From Macrotis lagotis (taxonomy: Eukaryota; Chordata; Mammalia; Peramelemorphia; Peramelidae): a DNA stretch of 64,000 nt. Below the pieces are notes generated by a model. That model worked only from the letters and a program-made list of their open reading frames with translations, ran no database searches and had not been told where the DNA came from. Made by a program: the position numbers and the translations under genes. The stretch is taken from NCBI RefSeq assembly GCF_037893015.1, contig NC_133661.1, forward strand, positions 221,923,193 through 221,987,192, read 5' to 3'. Positions 24,370 to 35,445 of this stretch are shown here, one piece after another; within the stretch, counting starts at the first letter, position 1; every line of letters starts with the position of its first letter.

Positions 24370-24617
24370 CATTAGTCAATTTCCTGGCCATAATTTCTTA
24401 TATATAAAGTCTTCATCCTTCTCTATTTCACAGGATAACAGAAGAAACCTCAGAGGTCTAGATCTCACCCAGATACTAGGTGAGACTAAGAATTTAGCCA
24501 CTATTATTAAATTTTATGAAAAAATTCAAGTTTGAAATAACTAAGAATGAATTTTGTTTTTCAAGCGTTTCAAATTCTTATTTTAAAGATTTTTGATGCC
24601 ATTTCCACAGTATATAC

Positions 24618-24704
24618 CTTTTCTTGATTCAATGATGAATTTTCTTCTTTTAGTATTTGCAGACTCTTCTTAAGTTCCAGACTGTCTTCAGTAAGAATGT
24701 TTCC
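24618..24704 (-). CDS. TRIP11: TRIP11 exon 9
   Basis: The exon is 87 nt, 29 codons in phase 0-0, residues about 403-431. It reads GNILTEDSLELKKSLQILKE and ends SSLNQEK before donor GTATATAC. The acceptor is TTTTTATAG. It corresponds to the human DNSLAEDNLKLK region but is one of the less conserved exons. Confidence 0.92.
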
Positions 24705-25410
24705 CTATAAAAATATTTCATAGTAAATTTCAGAAAACTAATCAAGAATTTCAAATGAAAATTCTAGTAAACTACACTATGAAAAAGTATGAGCCTCAAC
24801 TGCCCTATATGAAAATCAAGAATGATCATATTTACATTGCTTACATCATAGAGTGGTTGTAAGAAAAGTACTGTTAAAAAAAATACTTTGGAAAACTTTT
24901 AGTTCTTTTCTCAAGTATCTTTAAGCATTTCAACCATAGATATAAGGAGTTGAATGCTTAAGAAATATCTCAGTCAACCACCTCATGTTAAAGATATTCT
25001 ATTCTTTTAAAGAATTCCTATGCTCATTCAAAGAACTTTCACCTAAGGCATATTCAAATCATCAAAAATGTCTCAAGTAATTTTTTAAAAGAAAATGCTA
25101 TATTTATTTAATAAAAATTCAAAATATATTCCTATTTCATGAAAACTGTTCTATCTCCACATTCCAGTGCTCCCTCATACATGTGTCTTAGATTAGCCTG
25201 TTCCTTATAATAACTTCCTCAGTTCTGTATTCTGAAACAAAAACTTTGTGGTATTAACAGAAATAGATAAAAGTGCAAAGGATAAAAACTTCTCCAAATA
25301 TATGTGAATGCCTAGCAAAAGTTAAGAGAGTAAAATCAACTCTGTAGTTTTTCTTCTAAATGCTTAAGAACTAATGCTAGAATTAAAAATTCTCCTTTGA
25401 AATTGTTTAC
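24705..25410. other. TRIP11 intron 8, nothing recognised
   Basis: A short AT-rich intron of 706 nt. I see no repeat of a known family and no RNA gene. Confidence 0.6.
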
Positions 25411-25451
25411 CTGATTTAAACTTCTCAGTTTCGTTATTTCCTTTTGTGCAT
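25411..25451 (-). CDS. TRIP11: TRIP11 exon 8 (micro-exon, 41 nt)
   Basis: The exon encodes DAQKEITKLRSLNQ (residues about 389-402). The first codon is split with exon 7 (G|AT), and it ends CAG before GTAAACAA. The acceptor is TTGTTTTCACAG. It matches the human DAENEIMRLSSLNQ block. It is found from the family match and from phase bookkeeping, since it is too short to stand out alone. Confidence 0.93.
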
Positions 25452-26109
25452 CTGTGAAAACAAATGACTTCATGTTAAATTTGAAAAAGAAAACTGAATT
25501 CCTAGTTATAAAACTTTCATAATCAATTAGCATAAATCAAAACCTACATTCTAAGGTCAAAAATACAATGTGCACTCACAACACAATTAACATAAGTAGA
25601 ATGCATGTTTACAAATACAATCAAATGAATAGTACTTCCATATGTTAACAAAACCACATCCTACTGCACCAAGTATTTCATAGTATAATCATGATACCTT
25701 CAGACAATATACACACACCAAAGGATCAGTGATTTCAGAGTGAGCCCTCCTTTCAACAGTACAGATAACAACCTATTTATGCCTGTCCCACCTGTGCTAT
25801 AGACTCAAAAAAAAGAATGCTATATGGATTACAATTATGGTTTTTTAATAAAAATAAAAAAGCACTGACAACTGTTACATGATTCAAAAGACTGTGTAGA
25901 CTAACATGGAAAAAGATAAAATTTAAATAATTCCTCTAACAGAATTCTATAATATCTAACACAGATAACAATTTTAGAAGGCAATGCTTCCAGAAAAAAA
26001 AATTTAGACTCAACAAAAAATAAAATCCAACTTTTAAGTGTTTAAATTGGTTAAGATGAAAATTTTTACATTATACAAATTAATAGGAACATTGTGATAT
26101 GATCAATTA

Positions 26110-26470
26110 TTATGTATGCAGATCCTCCCAGCAGTTCAGTGATCAAGGACAATACTGAGAGAAATTATTTTGGAAAATGCCATCCACATCCAGAGAAAAA
26201 TCTATGAAGTCTGAATGAAGAGCATACTATATTCACTTTTTAAAAGTTCTTTTATGTTGTTTATCATGATCATCCCCACCCCCTTAGTTTTAATTCCTCT
26301 TTCACAACATGCCTTATATCAGATTGTTTATTGCCATGGGGAAGAGGGATGGAAGGGGAGAGTAGTAGGAAAATGTTGAATTCAAAAACTTACAAAAGAT
26401 GAATGTTGAAAACTATCTTTGCATGTAATTGGAAAAAAGAAAAAAGATAAATGTTTTTAGAAAAAGAAAT
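26110..26470 (+). repeat. Old L1 3' tail
   Basis: TGCCATCCACATCCAGAGAA, CTCTTTCACAACATGCC and a GGGGAAGAGGGATGG stretch lead to TATCTTTGCATGTAATTGG and an A-rich end. The ending TATCTTTGCATGTAGTTGG recurs at 43728. This looks like an older L1 subfamily than the copies at 23520 and 40777. Confidence 0.55.
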
Positions 26471-26647
26471 AAAAAAAACTTTAAGATACTAAATGAAAAA
26501 ATGCAGCAAAAAAAAATTTGTACTATATCATTTGCAATTCTGTTCTAACAAAGTCATTCATTTTAAATGCTGTTCTTCCTCTGTTAAATAATTATGATTT
26601 TGACTGAATAAACTATCAAGATAATAAATCGTACTAATTTCTTTTAT

Positions 26648-26799
26648 TGGTCATGGTGGTACATACCTGTATAGAGCTAACAGGTAGATCACTTGAGCTC
26701 ACAAGTTGTAAGCTACAGTATGGCTAAAATACATAGTGCACACTAAAACTGGTACCAGGTGAGACCTGGGAAATGATGGAAATAGCCACTGGGCTACCT
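26648..26799 (+). pseudogene. 7SL (SRP) RNA-like retropseudogene, internally deleted
   Basis: The order of matched blocks follows 7SL RNA: GGTCATGGTGGTACATACCT parallels the 5' Alu domain, GGTAGATCACTTGAGCTCAC parallels the GGATCGCTTGAG block, AAGCTACAGTATGGCTA follows, and AATAGCCACTGGGC parallels the conserved end AATAGCCACTGCAC. The central S domain is mostly missing, with CCAGGTGAGACCTGGGAAA as a remnant. There is no clear A tail or duplication. 7SL-derived SINEs are known from primates, tree shrews and rodents, so here a single pseudogene is more likely than a family member. Confidence 0.65.
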
Positions 26800-26969
26800 A
26801 AAATTTCTATGTCAAATTTCTAAAATGTAATTTTTCTATGCCAATCACAGTATTGAATTAGGGTCTGTGAGTGGCTGCTTGTATTTTCTAGTCTGGCTAA
26901 GAGGGAGAAATCTAGAGTTAAAAAAAAAAAACAAATCCTAATAAAATAATTCCTTTTAAAAGACAAGCA

Positions 26970-27129
26970 AGGGGGGTGGCTAGGTGGCATAGTGGATAAA
27001 GCACCGGCCCTGGAGTCAGGAGTACCGGGTTCAAATCCGGTCTCAGACATTTAATAATTACCTAGCTGTGTGGCCTTAGGCAAGCCACTTAACCCTGGTT
27101 GCCTTGCAAAAAAGTAAAAAATAAAAAAT
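26970..27129 (+). mobile_element. tRNA-derived marsupial SINE with TSD
   Basis: Full-length copy (GGTGGCTAGGTGGCATAGTG, then GGGTTCAAATCCGGTCTCAG, then an AAAATAAAAAATA tail). Perfect 12-bp flanks AAAAGACAAGCA lie at 26958-26969 and 27130-27141. The right flank abuts a second SINE. Confidence 0.9.
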
Positions 27130-27141
27130 AAAAGACAAGCA

Positions 27142-27300
27142 GGGGGCAGTTAGGTTTCTCAGTGGATAGAGCACTGGCCCTGGAGTAATGAGGACCTGAG
27201 TTCAAATCCAGACTCACCTAACACTTACTTAGCTATGGTGACCTTGGGTAAGCCACTTAACCCCTCTGCCTTGCAAAAACAAAACCAAAAAAAAAAAAAA
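27142..27300 (+). mobile_element. Second tRNA-derived SINE, tandem with the first
   Basis: GGGGGCAGTTAGGTTTCTCA, then GAGTTCAAATCCAGACTCAC, ending in a 15-nt A run followed by GAAAGAAAC. It begins immediately after the 3' target-site duplication of the SINE at 26970, so the pair is head to tail with a shared junction sequence. Divergence between the two excludes a simple duplication. Confidence 0.85.
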
Positions 27301-27977
27301 AGAAAGAAACAGTATTTCAATGTGGTATATATTATTTAAAAATTATAAATCTTAATAAAATGGATTCTCTCTTCTCCCATATGCACAAAAGGAAATTGTG
27401 ATCTGCTGGACATAAGAAATCATAGAAATGGAAAACCCCTTTTCTTGTCATTTAGACACATAGACACAAGACTACTACAAGGTACAATTCAGTTAGACTA
27501 AAGGCAAAACTATATTCGCTAAGTGGATTGCCTATAAAATCATTAGGTGTAAGATAGATTCATTAAACAACCAATTTATATAAAAGAAATATTATTTCAT
27601 CAGCTTTCTGCAGTAGTATTAGAAGATACAAAAATTTCTCAGGTTATCATCTATATGCCCTCCTATATCATAAGTCATACCCATATGGAAACTAGAAAGG
27701 AAAAAAAGAGATATGGAATTTGGATACTACTCAGCCTTAAAATTTACTTGAGAAATGTCATTCACAGTATAATGATAAATAACAATGAATAAAACAGTTC
27801 TAATCATATTTTCTCATCATTTTAAGTTCAGAGGATTTCAACTGTGGTTTTTATGCCACGAATAATTAATTTTCTTATGAGAAATACTGTATAATGAGGT
27901 AATTTATTAATATATTCAAAACTTTCAAGCACTTATGTGCTAAGATTTGTAATAATCTGAAATTCAAAAACTTATAC

Positions 27978-28316
27978 CAGACAATGCTTGATGTAGTCTC
28001 AACAGCTCCTCTCTGACAGACATATTATCGGGGAGAAGTCTTTCTTCTTCTGTTTTAACATACTGACTGACTTCCACTTTCAGTCTTTCACATTCTTGCA
28101 TTATTTGGCTTTTTTCCACATTTAAAAGTTCTTGTACTTTTTTCAAAGTTTCTTTGTCATTTTCTATCAGAGACAATTTTTGGTCTTTATCTTTTATTTC
28201 AACCTGAAGTTCTTGTATTTTCTTCAGTGATTCAGTTTTTTCAGTTTGTAGAAGATGAATAGTATTTTGCATTTCATGAACTTTAGAATGATCAGTAAGA
28301 CCAATCTCAGAGTCAT
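27978..28316 (-). CDS. TRIP11: TRIP11 exon 7
   Basis: The exon is 339 nt, phase 1-1, residues about 276-388. It reads DDSEIGLTDHSKVHEMQNTI through LQTEKTESLKKIQELQVEIK and KSQIMQECERLKVEVSQ to LLRLHQALS, with donor GTATAAGT. The acceptor is TTTTGCTTCTAG. The part before the last conserved block (human KLQPSAVKQSDTMTEKERI region) is shorter here by several residues. The coiled-coil pattern is otherwise kept. Confidence 0.95.
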
Positions 28317-28484
28317 CTAGAAGCAAAAATAAAAATTGAGGACTGAAAGCTCATTGAAATAAATAAAGCTATGAAAATTATTTAAGATGCTTACTAGATT
28401 TCAATGAAAACTCAAAATCTTTAAGAGTTTAAATTGAAAGGTTCATATTTAATTTACCAAACTAAACTAAGTCTACCACTTAGA

Positions 28485-29680
28485 AGTCACTGAGCCTCCT
28501 CCTCACACCCATCAGACTGACAAAGATTATAAAAAAAGGAAAATGATCATTAATGCAGGAAATGGGAGAAACAGGAGCAACAAATGCATTGTTGGTAAGC
28601 TGAATTGGTACAGTCATTCTAGAAAGCAATTTGGAACTGAATCTAAAAATAATTACTTAACTGCATATCCTTTGACAAAGAGAAACAACTTGAGCTTGTA
28701 TTCCAGAGATCAAAAAAAGAGGGGAAGGGTAGAAGGATGTATATATATATACAAAAATATCAGAACGGCACTTTTTTGTTGCAGCAAAGAACTGGGAGCT
28801 AAGGGAGTGAATATCTATTGGGAAATGACTAAAATAAAAATTAATGTAATGGAATTATTATTGTACCTTAGGAAATGACAAAAGAATCTCAAATTCAGAA
28901 AAACTTAGAACTAGTACAAAGTCAGCTGAACTAGGAGACAGTTATACTATTACTACAGCATTAAAGAGAATCAATTCTGAAAGTCTTAAAAACTGTTCGT
29001 TACCACAATCAAGTATGACTCTAAAGCAGGTTTGTTCAACCCACAACCCACTGGCCTCAGTCTATTCATGTAGTATTACTACATTTTATTATTATTATTA
29101 TTATACTCATTGCTAATATGAGTTACAATGTAATATTAAATAAATATTAAATTCTATATGTGGCCTTTAACAAGCTTTTGTGGTGATGGAGTCCCAATAG
29201 AGCTAAAAGTTTGGACATCCATGAAGAGGATCAAAACAGAACATGCTTCCTGTCTTAGTAAGGAGATGATGGACTCCCAGCAAAGATGTTTTCAGTAATG
29301 GCCAATGTTTGGATTTGCATTACTTGCCTAGACTTATTTATCACAATGGAGGGTTACTTTATTTACTGTGGGGGAAGGAAATGGGGGTGGGGGGAGGGAG
29401 AGAAAGCAGCAGATAATGACAGCAAAGCAGGAAAAAAGAAGATAATAGCATTAGTCAGGCATTTTTAAAAAGTGAGTAAAAAAGAACAAAAGGATATCCA
29501 GGAGAAAATACAGATAAGTACAGCAGTTTTGGAAATGATATGTTGAATAGACTATGTATCAGAAATTCACAATTGCATGCACAATCTTTCACTTTTTTCT
29601 GTTCTTTGTATGTGGAAATACTCTTTCATCAAGTTCAAAATAAAAAAAGTTTATTTTTAAAAGCACAAAAGTTTTTTCAA
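28485..29680 (+). repeat. Old L1 ORF2 C-terminus and 3' end fragment
   Basis: CACACCCATCAGACTGACAA, AAATGATCATTAATGCAGG, GCATTGTTGGTAAGCTGAAT and AAGCAATTTGGAACTGAATC parallel the ORF2 region of the L1 copies at 23520 and 43360. The 3' portion includes a GGGGGTGGGGGGAGGGAG tract. It is strongly diverged with no usable frame. Confidence 0.65.
29025..29215. repeat. Possible hAT-type non-autonomous element
   Basis: The left end CAGGTTTGTTCAACCC and right end AGTTTGGACATCC are loosely inverted, and the interior has ATTATTATTATTATTATAC and ATTAAATAAATATTAAATTC. It resembles the element at 46557. The ends are too degenerate for certainty. Confidence 0.3.
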
Positions 29681-29785
29681 AGTCACTGGCTGAAATACTT
29701 GCTAAAAAGTATGTATACTTGAGTTGGAATTAAAATAAAATAAAATTAGGTTCCATTATTTTTAAAGTGGTACCACTTAAATAGT

Positions 29786-29930
29786 AAATAGGTGGTGTAG
29801 TGGATAGAGCACCAGCCTGAAGACAGGAGGACCTAAGTCCAAATTCAACCTCAAAAAAAACCATGATATTTACTACTTGTGTGACCTTGGACAAGTCACT
29901 TAACCCCCTGTCTCACCAAAAAAAAAAAAT
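29786..29930 (+). mobile_element. tRNA-derived SINE, diverged
   Basis: AATAGGTGGTGTAGTGGATA, then GACCTAAGTCCAAATTCAAC, then GTGTGACCTTGGACAAGTCA and AACCCCCTGTCTCACC with an A tail. The left end is slightly truncated. Confidence 0.75.
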
Positions 29931-31028
29931 TTTTCTCACCAAGATAATGCAATGGAAATTTACAACTGCAATCTATTTACCACTTAAGGGAAAAGTTTAG
30001 CTTAACTACAGGGAAGTTGTAAAACACAATTCTGATTCAGGGACTGGTTATATTGCAAGACCTTTAAGGTAGTTTCAAATTTTGAAATTTTATATGCCAG
30101 TAGGTTATGAGAGATAAAAATTTTGATAGCCAGATTACCTTTGCTGCAAACTTTTGGGTAGCTTGTTCAGGGTCATTACTATACAATGTCCAGACTACAC
30201 TTTCATGAAATTGAAGTCCAACTTCCTAACCTGAAAACCAGTTCTCTAAAAGGAATCGTAGCTTTGCAAACAAATCTTTGGAAGCTACACTTTGGCTCCT
30301 TGATCTGGTGCTCCAGGAGTTAGCATTATCTGAAAAAAAGTACTAGCAAAAAAAAAAAAAGACTAAGAAGGTATGGAAAATGATAATATGTGAACACTAC
30401 TATCAATTTTACTTTGAAGAGACAGCAGTTGCTAAACATTTTGATGCGAAAACTGTCTCCAAGAAAAAGATCAACTACTACTTTCTTGTATATATAAGAC
30501 TAATTCCTATTAACAAACTAATAAAAATATAAGAGGTCAGTTTCTGATTAAAAAAATTGGTATAAATTGAGTACTTTAGAGCTATAACTAATAATTCTTG
30601 CTAGTTAACTCTTAGTAGAAGAACAAGAGTAATAATCATAAAACAAAGAGAAATGGTGTTGGCAAAAGTTAATATAATTAATAAAGTTATATATTATGTT
30701 ACAATATATAATTAATATATCATAATATAATATAATATGTCATTAAAACCTATAGTAGAATTACTATAAATTAACTCTAAGATTAGCTCATTTATACTAG
30801 CCATTTGTTACTAGTAAATGAAATTATTACTAGGAAAAACAAAATAGGGATCATAGTGGCCTGTCACTGAATTCTTCACAGGTGCAAGTGCCACTAAACA
30901 AACCAACTAAATTTCAGCAACCTCTGTCACATTATATATGCTGATCCTCTGTCAATGATTCCCTGATAACAATAAAACATTCACACAATTTATCAGTTAC
31001 AAACTATAATGAAGACAAAACTAAACAC

Positions 31029-31194
31029 CTCGATGTAATAGATTTTCAAGTTCTTCAATTCTTTCTTCATATTCACCCAATTCTTCTCTATGTCTACGAC
31101 TTATCTCTCCTAGTTTTTGACGATGTGCATCTTGTAATACTGACAGTTCATGTTGATGATCATCAATTTCCTGACTTAATTTCTGTTTAAGTTC
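31029..31194 (-). CDS. TRIP11: TRIP11 exon 6
   Basis: The exon is 166 nt, residues about 221-275 plus one base. It reads [40 protein letters not shown] and LENLLHR, with the next aspartate codon split across the intron. The acceptor is TTTTTTCTAG. The donor is CGAG|GTGTTTAG, a poor match to GTRAGT, yet the phase and the exon 7 continuation (DDSEIG) support it. Confidence 0.93.
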
Positions 31195-32571
31195 CTAGAA
31201 AAAAAAATCCCTTTAAGTTCAATAAGTAAAAGGAATATAAATCAGTTACTGTTGTCAACTTTAAATTATTATATTAAGACAGACTAAATATTTTAAGGTC
31301 AATAGAAATTTTAACTCAGAATCTAAATTTAAAGCAATATGAAATCATTCTTCCTCTCCACTCAAGCCTTCAAAAATAGAAGTTTCTATATTTTCTTATA
31401 TTATCCATGTTTAATGGAATAAGAATAAACTCAAAAAAAACCTCAAAGTCAACAGAGAATAAAAATAAGCAAAAATAAGCAGCACATAAAAGTTCTTAAA
31501 AATCACTTTGACTGACATTTCATAACTTTTTTGTAGTCATTTATATTTTTGGGTGTACTTGGTGGAGGTTTATAAAATAGTCCTGGGGACTATCAAGCTA
31601 CTCTAAAAGCAAGTTTATTTACAAAAGGAAGAGTCAAAGTTTTTTTTTATTGCTAAAATAATCCCCCAAATGTTATCCCATATATATATATGTAACTGAT
31701 TATATAAACATTTATGCTCAGTAACAAGCACCCAGAAGTAATTCATATCATAAAGACAATTATCTTTACATACATATTTACATACAAGTAAACACAAATA
31801 CACACACAAATTAGAAGAATTCTACTTCTGGGCAAATTGACTAATTTCTCTGAATAACATAATAAATTATAACACTGAAGTAGTCAACATTTCCTAACCT
31901 GAATAGCAATAATACTGCATCAACTTCTGTGATATTGGAATTATTGTTTAATAAAGATAAACCATATAACACTGATCAAAATATATAGCCTTACAAACTT
32001 ATTTCTCAGTGAAAGAAAATTACTTATATTTCTTTAGTGCTTTAAGAATTAAAAAGTATTTACAACTCTATGATTTAGAAATAAATGTATTATGTCCTCA
32101 TATGCTCTCTTAGAAATCTAGAACTTGAAAGCAAAGTTACTTATCAGTATCACACAAATATCAAAGCTAGAGCTCAAACCTAGGGCTTTCCAAACCATGT
32201 TCAATGTTCATTCCACTGCAAAGTTTGACTCACTAAAGAAATATATTCATTAGAAGAACACATTTCACATATACATATCATGTTGTACATGTGTCTATAT
32301 TTTACATATACATATATAAACAAACATGTACAGAATAAAAGTAAAAAAGCAAAAAAATAAATAAACGTAAAAACAGTAAATAAAAGTAAAGAAGAGTTGT
32401 CTTTTTATGAACCTTAAATAGGGAGCAGAGATGGTATGAAACACAGATAGGAGACAAGGGAGCATTACAGTAACAGAACTAATTATCATTAACTACTTTA
32501 CATTAGAAGTACAATTTAAAAGAAATTGCATTATACATTACGGTAGTTAATTTACAAGCACACTGTCTTAC
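31195..32571. other. TRIP11 intron 5
   Basis: A 1.4-kb AT-rich intron. The stretch 32090-32215 looks like a diverged antisense MIR (AAATCTAGAACTTGAAAGC, GAGCTCAAACCTAGGGCTTT). Otherwise nothing is recognised. Confidence 0.5.
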
Positions 32572-32640
32572 CTTGATAGTATTCTGTAGTTTATACATTT
32601 CACTCTGATCAGAGTTATTTGTTCCTTGTGCTTTGGAAGA
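32572..32640 (-). CDS. TRIP11: TRIP11 exon 5
   Basis: The exon is 69 nt, 23 codons in phase 0-0, residues 198-220: SSKAQGTNNSDQSEMYKLQN then TIK. It ends AAG before the canonical donor GTAAGA. The acceptor is TTTTTTTAATTTAG. It matches human [20 protein letters not shown]. Confidence 0.95.
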
Positions 32641-34216
32641 CTAAATTAAAAAAAATAAAGAAAACATTTTTCTACCCTTATACATTAATAAAAAGTTAAA
32701 AAACTATTTATTTAAAAACTTAATCCCACCAAAATTTTTTCAAGAACAAGTAGAAAACATCATAATAACATAATTATTCAAAATATTAGAGAAACTGTTC
32801 TTTGTCTAGACATATATCCACATATGACTCATATGTTTCTTGACTCATAAAAATACTTTCATGGTTTCTAAAAGAGAGCTTCCAGAAGATAACATAAAAT
32901 TCTTCAGTAAACAAATAGCTTTGATTATATCCAGAATGCATTGTGCATTATGGTAGTTATTAAAAAGAATACAAAAGAATTACAAGATACAATCTCTATC
33001 TTAGAAGTTCATATGTTAGTAGAGGAAACAAGATTTCAATAAAGATGAAAGCTAAGGAGAGAAACTGAAGGTGTTACTATTTTCTTGATGGATAAGATTT
33101 GAAACTGAAATTGAAATGTGGCAGTTAAAGGTTAATGCCAAATGTAGTAATGTTAACACCAGTCAAACTAAGTAAAAGGTACTGCATAATTTTTTTTTTC
33201 AAATAAAGGATTTCTTGTTCTATAACTAAAAATTCCTTTGGCTCCAAGAATGAATGAATGACACCACAAACTAAATTTTAGTTATTCTCTTTTTATTTAA
33301 GGCATTAAATCTCTCATTAATCTTTATCACCATTTAGTATTTACAGTACTCAAAGATCTTGTATATTTGTCAAAACATAGAGAAGCAATCCCTAAACTTC
33401 AAAATTCTAAGGAAATGAGTGGGACAAAGAGATTGACCTTTTGTATGGTTTGTTTTTGAGGATCACTAGACTCTTTAATGTGTTTTTAAAGAAAGCATAA
33501 ATTATAGGGATATTGATCATAGATATGCATCCTTATTTTAACATAATTGGAAGAGGTTCCATCTTCATATGACTGGACTACAATATCAAAAGATAAATAA
33601 ATGAATATTCTAAACTTAGACATTTTGGTTTCTACAACAGTAAAATTAATTCAAATGAGAAATAACCAAATTTTTCTATGTCTAACACTTCAAAAACTAA
33701 ATAATAATTTACAAATTATGCTCTGCTGACCCTCACAGGCAAATAGGTTCCTTAGGGAAAAGTGTGGTCAAGATAGTGATACTGTCAGCTCTATTAACTT
33801 AGGTGCCACACTGTACCAGGAATTAAATAATAAGACATGAAAAATAATACAGAAGGAACTCAAATCCTGCAAAAATTATAATATAGTAACAGTTTTTTAA
33901 TCTTGCAAATAACTATTTTATTCTTTTTTCTTTTCTTGAAGGAGGTTCTAGACTTGTGACTTCATTGGTACAGGGAATGTGCGGCAAGAAAAAAATCCTA
34001 TTATTATAGATCTGAAAATGCTCTGCAAAAGTTTCAGAGAGTTGCCTAGGACACTGAGAGGTTAAGCAACATGTCCAGAGTAACACAGATAGTACTTTTC
34101 AGAGGCAAAACTTTGATACAGATCTTCCTGATTTTAAGACTTGCTTTCTATCAATTACTCATGTTGTTTTTCACTATTTCAATTCCTACTGATAAAAAAA
34201 AAAATATGAATTTAAC
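32641..34216. other. TRIP11 intron 4
   Basis: A 1.6-kb intron. The stretch 34030-34150 is a diverged antisense MIR-like piece (GAGAGGTTAAGCAACATGTC, then AACACAGATAGTAC). Nothing else is recognised in 32650-34020. Confidence 0.5.
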
Positions 34217-34492
34217 CTGAGCAATATGTCTCCAATGGCCAACTTCAGATTCAAGTCTTGAAACTTCATTTGACAATCTGTTTATTTCTTGTTGTGACCA
34301 AATTATATCCCCAATGTCCATGTCATCTCCATAGAAAGCTGAAACATCATGACTAATTCCAGAAACAAAGGAAGCTGAAGTTGTTGAAGGTAAGCTGCCA
34401 ACTTCCAAATGTGCTGACTGAGCAGCTGTCTGCAACTTCTGCAACTGATCCTGTAGTGCATTCTGCCTTGCTTTTAGATGGCTGACTTCCAC
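34217..34492 (-). CDS. TRIP11: TRIP11 exon 4
   Basis: The exon is 276 nt, 92 codons in phase 0-0, residues 106-197. It begins [20 protein letters not shown] and ends [19 protein letters not shown] before donor GTTAAATT. The first part is coiled coil. The middle (about residues 128-165, [20 protein letters not shown] then [13 protein letters not shown]) is a non-helical acidic linker, and the coiled coil resumes at EINRLSNEV. The acceptor is ACATATTTAAATATGTAG-like with few pyrimidines. Confidence 0.96.
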
Positions 34493-35445
34493 CTACATAT
34501 TTAAAATGTATATTTTAGCAAAGAAAAATGATATTATAAGGATTACAATAGGTAACAGTAAAATTACTTAAGGTCCAAAATTTGTACAGTATATTAATGA
34601 ATACCCAGTCACCTGGAGCCTCTTAAACTAAGAGATTTCCCTAATTAATAAAGCAATCCAATATGATGTTCATAAAACTTAATATTTTAAATACATGTTG
34701 GTTTAATTTACATACTAAAACTGCAACAATGAATATTCTCAATTAGTTATGAATTTTCAGTATACCAGTATAGAAAAACAGAGTCAGAAAGATAATGGGT
34801 AAGAGGGGCGGAGCCAAGATGGTGACAAGAGAGCAACATCTCTTAGAAGCTCTCCATAAAACTTCTATACTAAGGACTCTAACTAAACTTTCAAGAGACA
34901 GAACCCACAGAGGGACTCAGGGAGGCAGTTCTCCTACTCAAGGGGTGGGAGGGACAGCTCACTTCAGCCTCCCAGAGGCAGCCCCAGGGCACTGGCTCAA
35001 AGCTGTAGGGGAGTCTCCTGAGCTATGCCCCAGGAAGCACCAGGCACAAATTGGGGGAACGGCGGGGGGACCTCTGCCAGAGGGAACATGTGAAACCCAG
35101 TCCTCAGGGCACACAGCCAGTGGTCTTTCAGCAGCCCAGGAAACAGAAGCAGGCGAAGCCCATAAGCAGGAACCCCCAAGGCATGAGCCCATTGAACCTA
35201 GGGAGGGGAGTAAAGAGAGAGACTGCAGAGCTCTGCCCCTAGAACAGGACTCTGGGGCTCTGTTTACAGTCAAGGCCCCCCATAGAACAGCAGGGCCCCC
35301 CCCACCTCAGCCCTGTGGCAGAGTGGGGTTGCATATGGTCATTCACAGACCAGGAGGGAAGACAGAGCCTCACACACTGAGACGCTTCTGGGAGTGTCCC
35401 AAAAGTTCAGGAAGCACCCCCCAAAAACAGGCTCAGGCTGGGAAA

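Larger units (their letters stand above)
17402..24617. other. TRIP11 intron 9
   Basis: At 7.2 kb this is the largest intron in the window. It holds an LTR- or L1-like tail with a small tandem duplication (18530-18770), two young SINEs (18968, 20348), an older SINE (19677-19935) within an unnamed ancient repeat (about 19260-20110), an L2 3' end (20220-20760), two MIR-type remnants (21915-22110, 22955-23215) and a 5'-truncated L1 (23520-24369). The stretches 17410-18520 and 20770-21910 show nothing I recognise. Confidence 0.6.
25452..27977. other. TRIP11 intron 7
   Basis: This 2.5-kb intron contains an old L1 3' tail (26110-26470), a 7SL-like pseudogene (26648-26799) and a tandem pair of SINEs (26970-27300). 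The stretches 25460-26100 and 27310-27970 show nothing I recognise. Confidence 0.6.
28317..31028. other. TRIP11 intron 6
   Basis: This 2.7-kb intron is filled mainly by an old L1 3' end (28485-29680), into which a possible hAT-type remnant (29025-29215) is set, and a SINE (29786-29930). Beyond it, 29940-31020 is AT-rich (for example 30660-30770, runs of AATATA) with nothing else recognised. Confidence 0.55.

Noticed and set aside
34959..35273. Antisense open frames in a GC-rich stretch
   Set aside because: They lie opposite the HAL1 5' region and reflect its base composition. No protein family is recognised.
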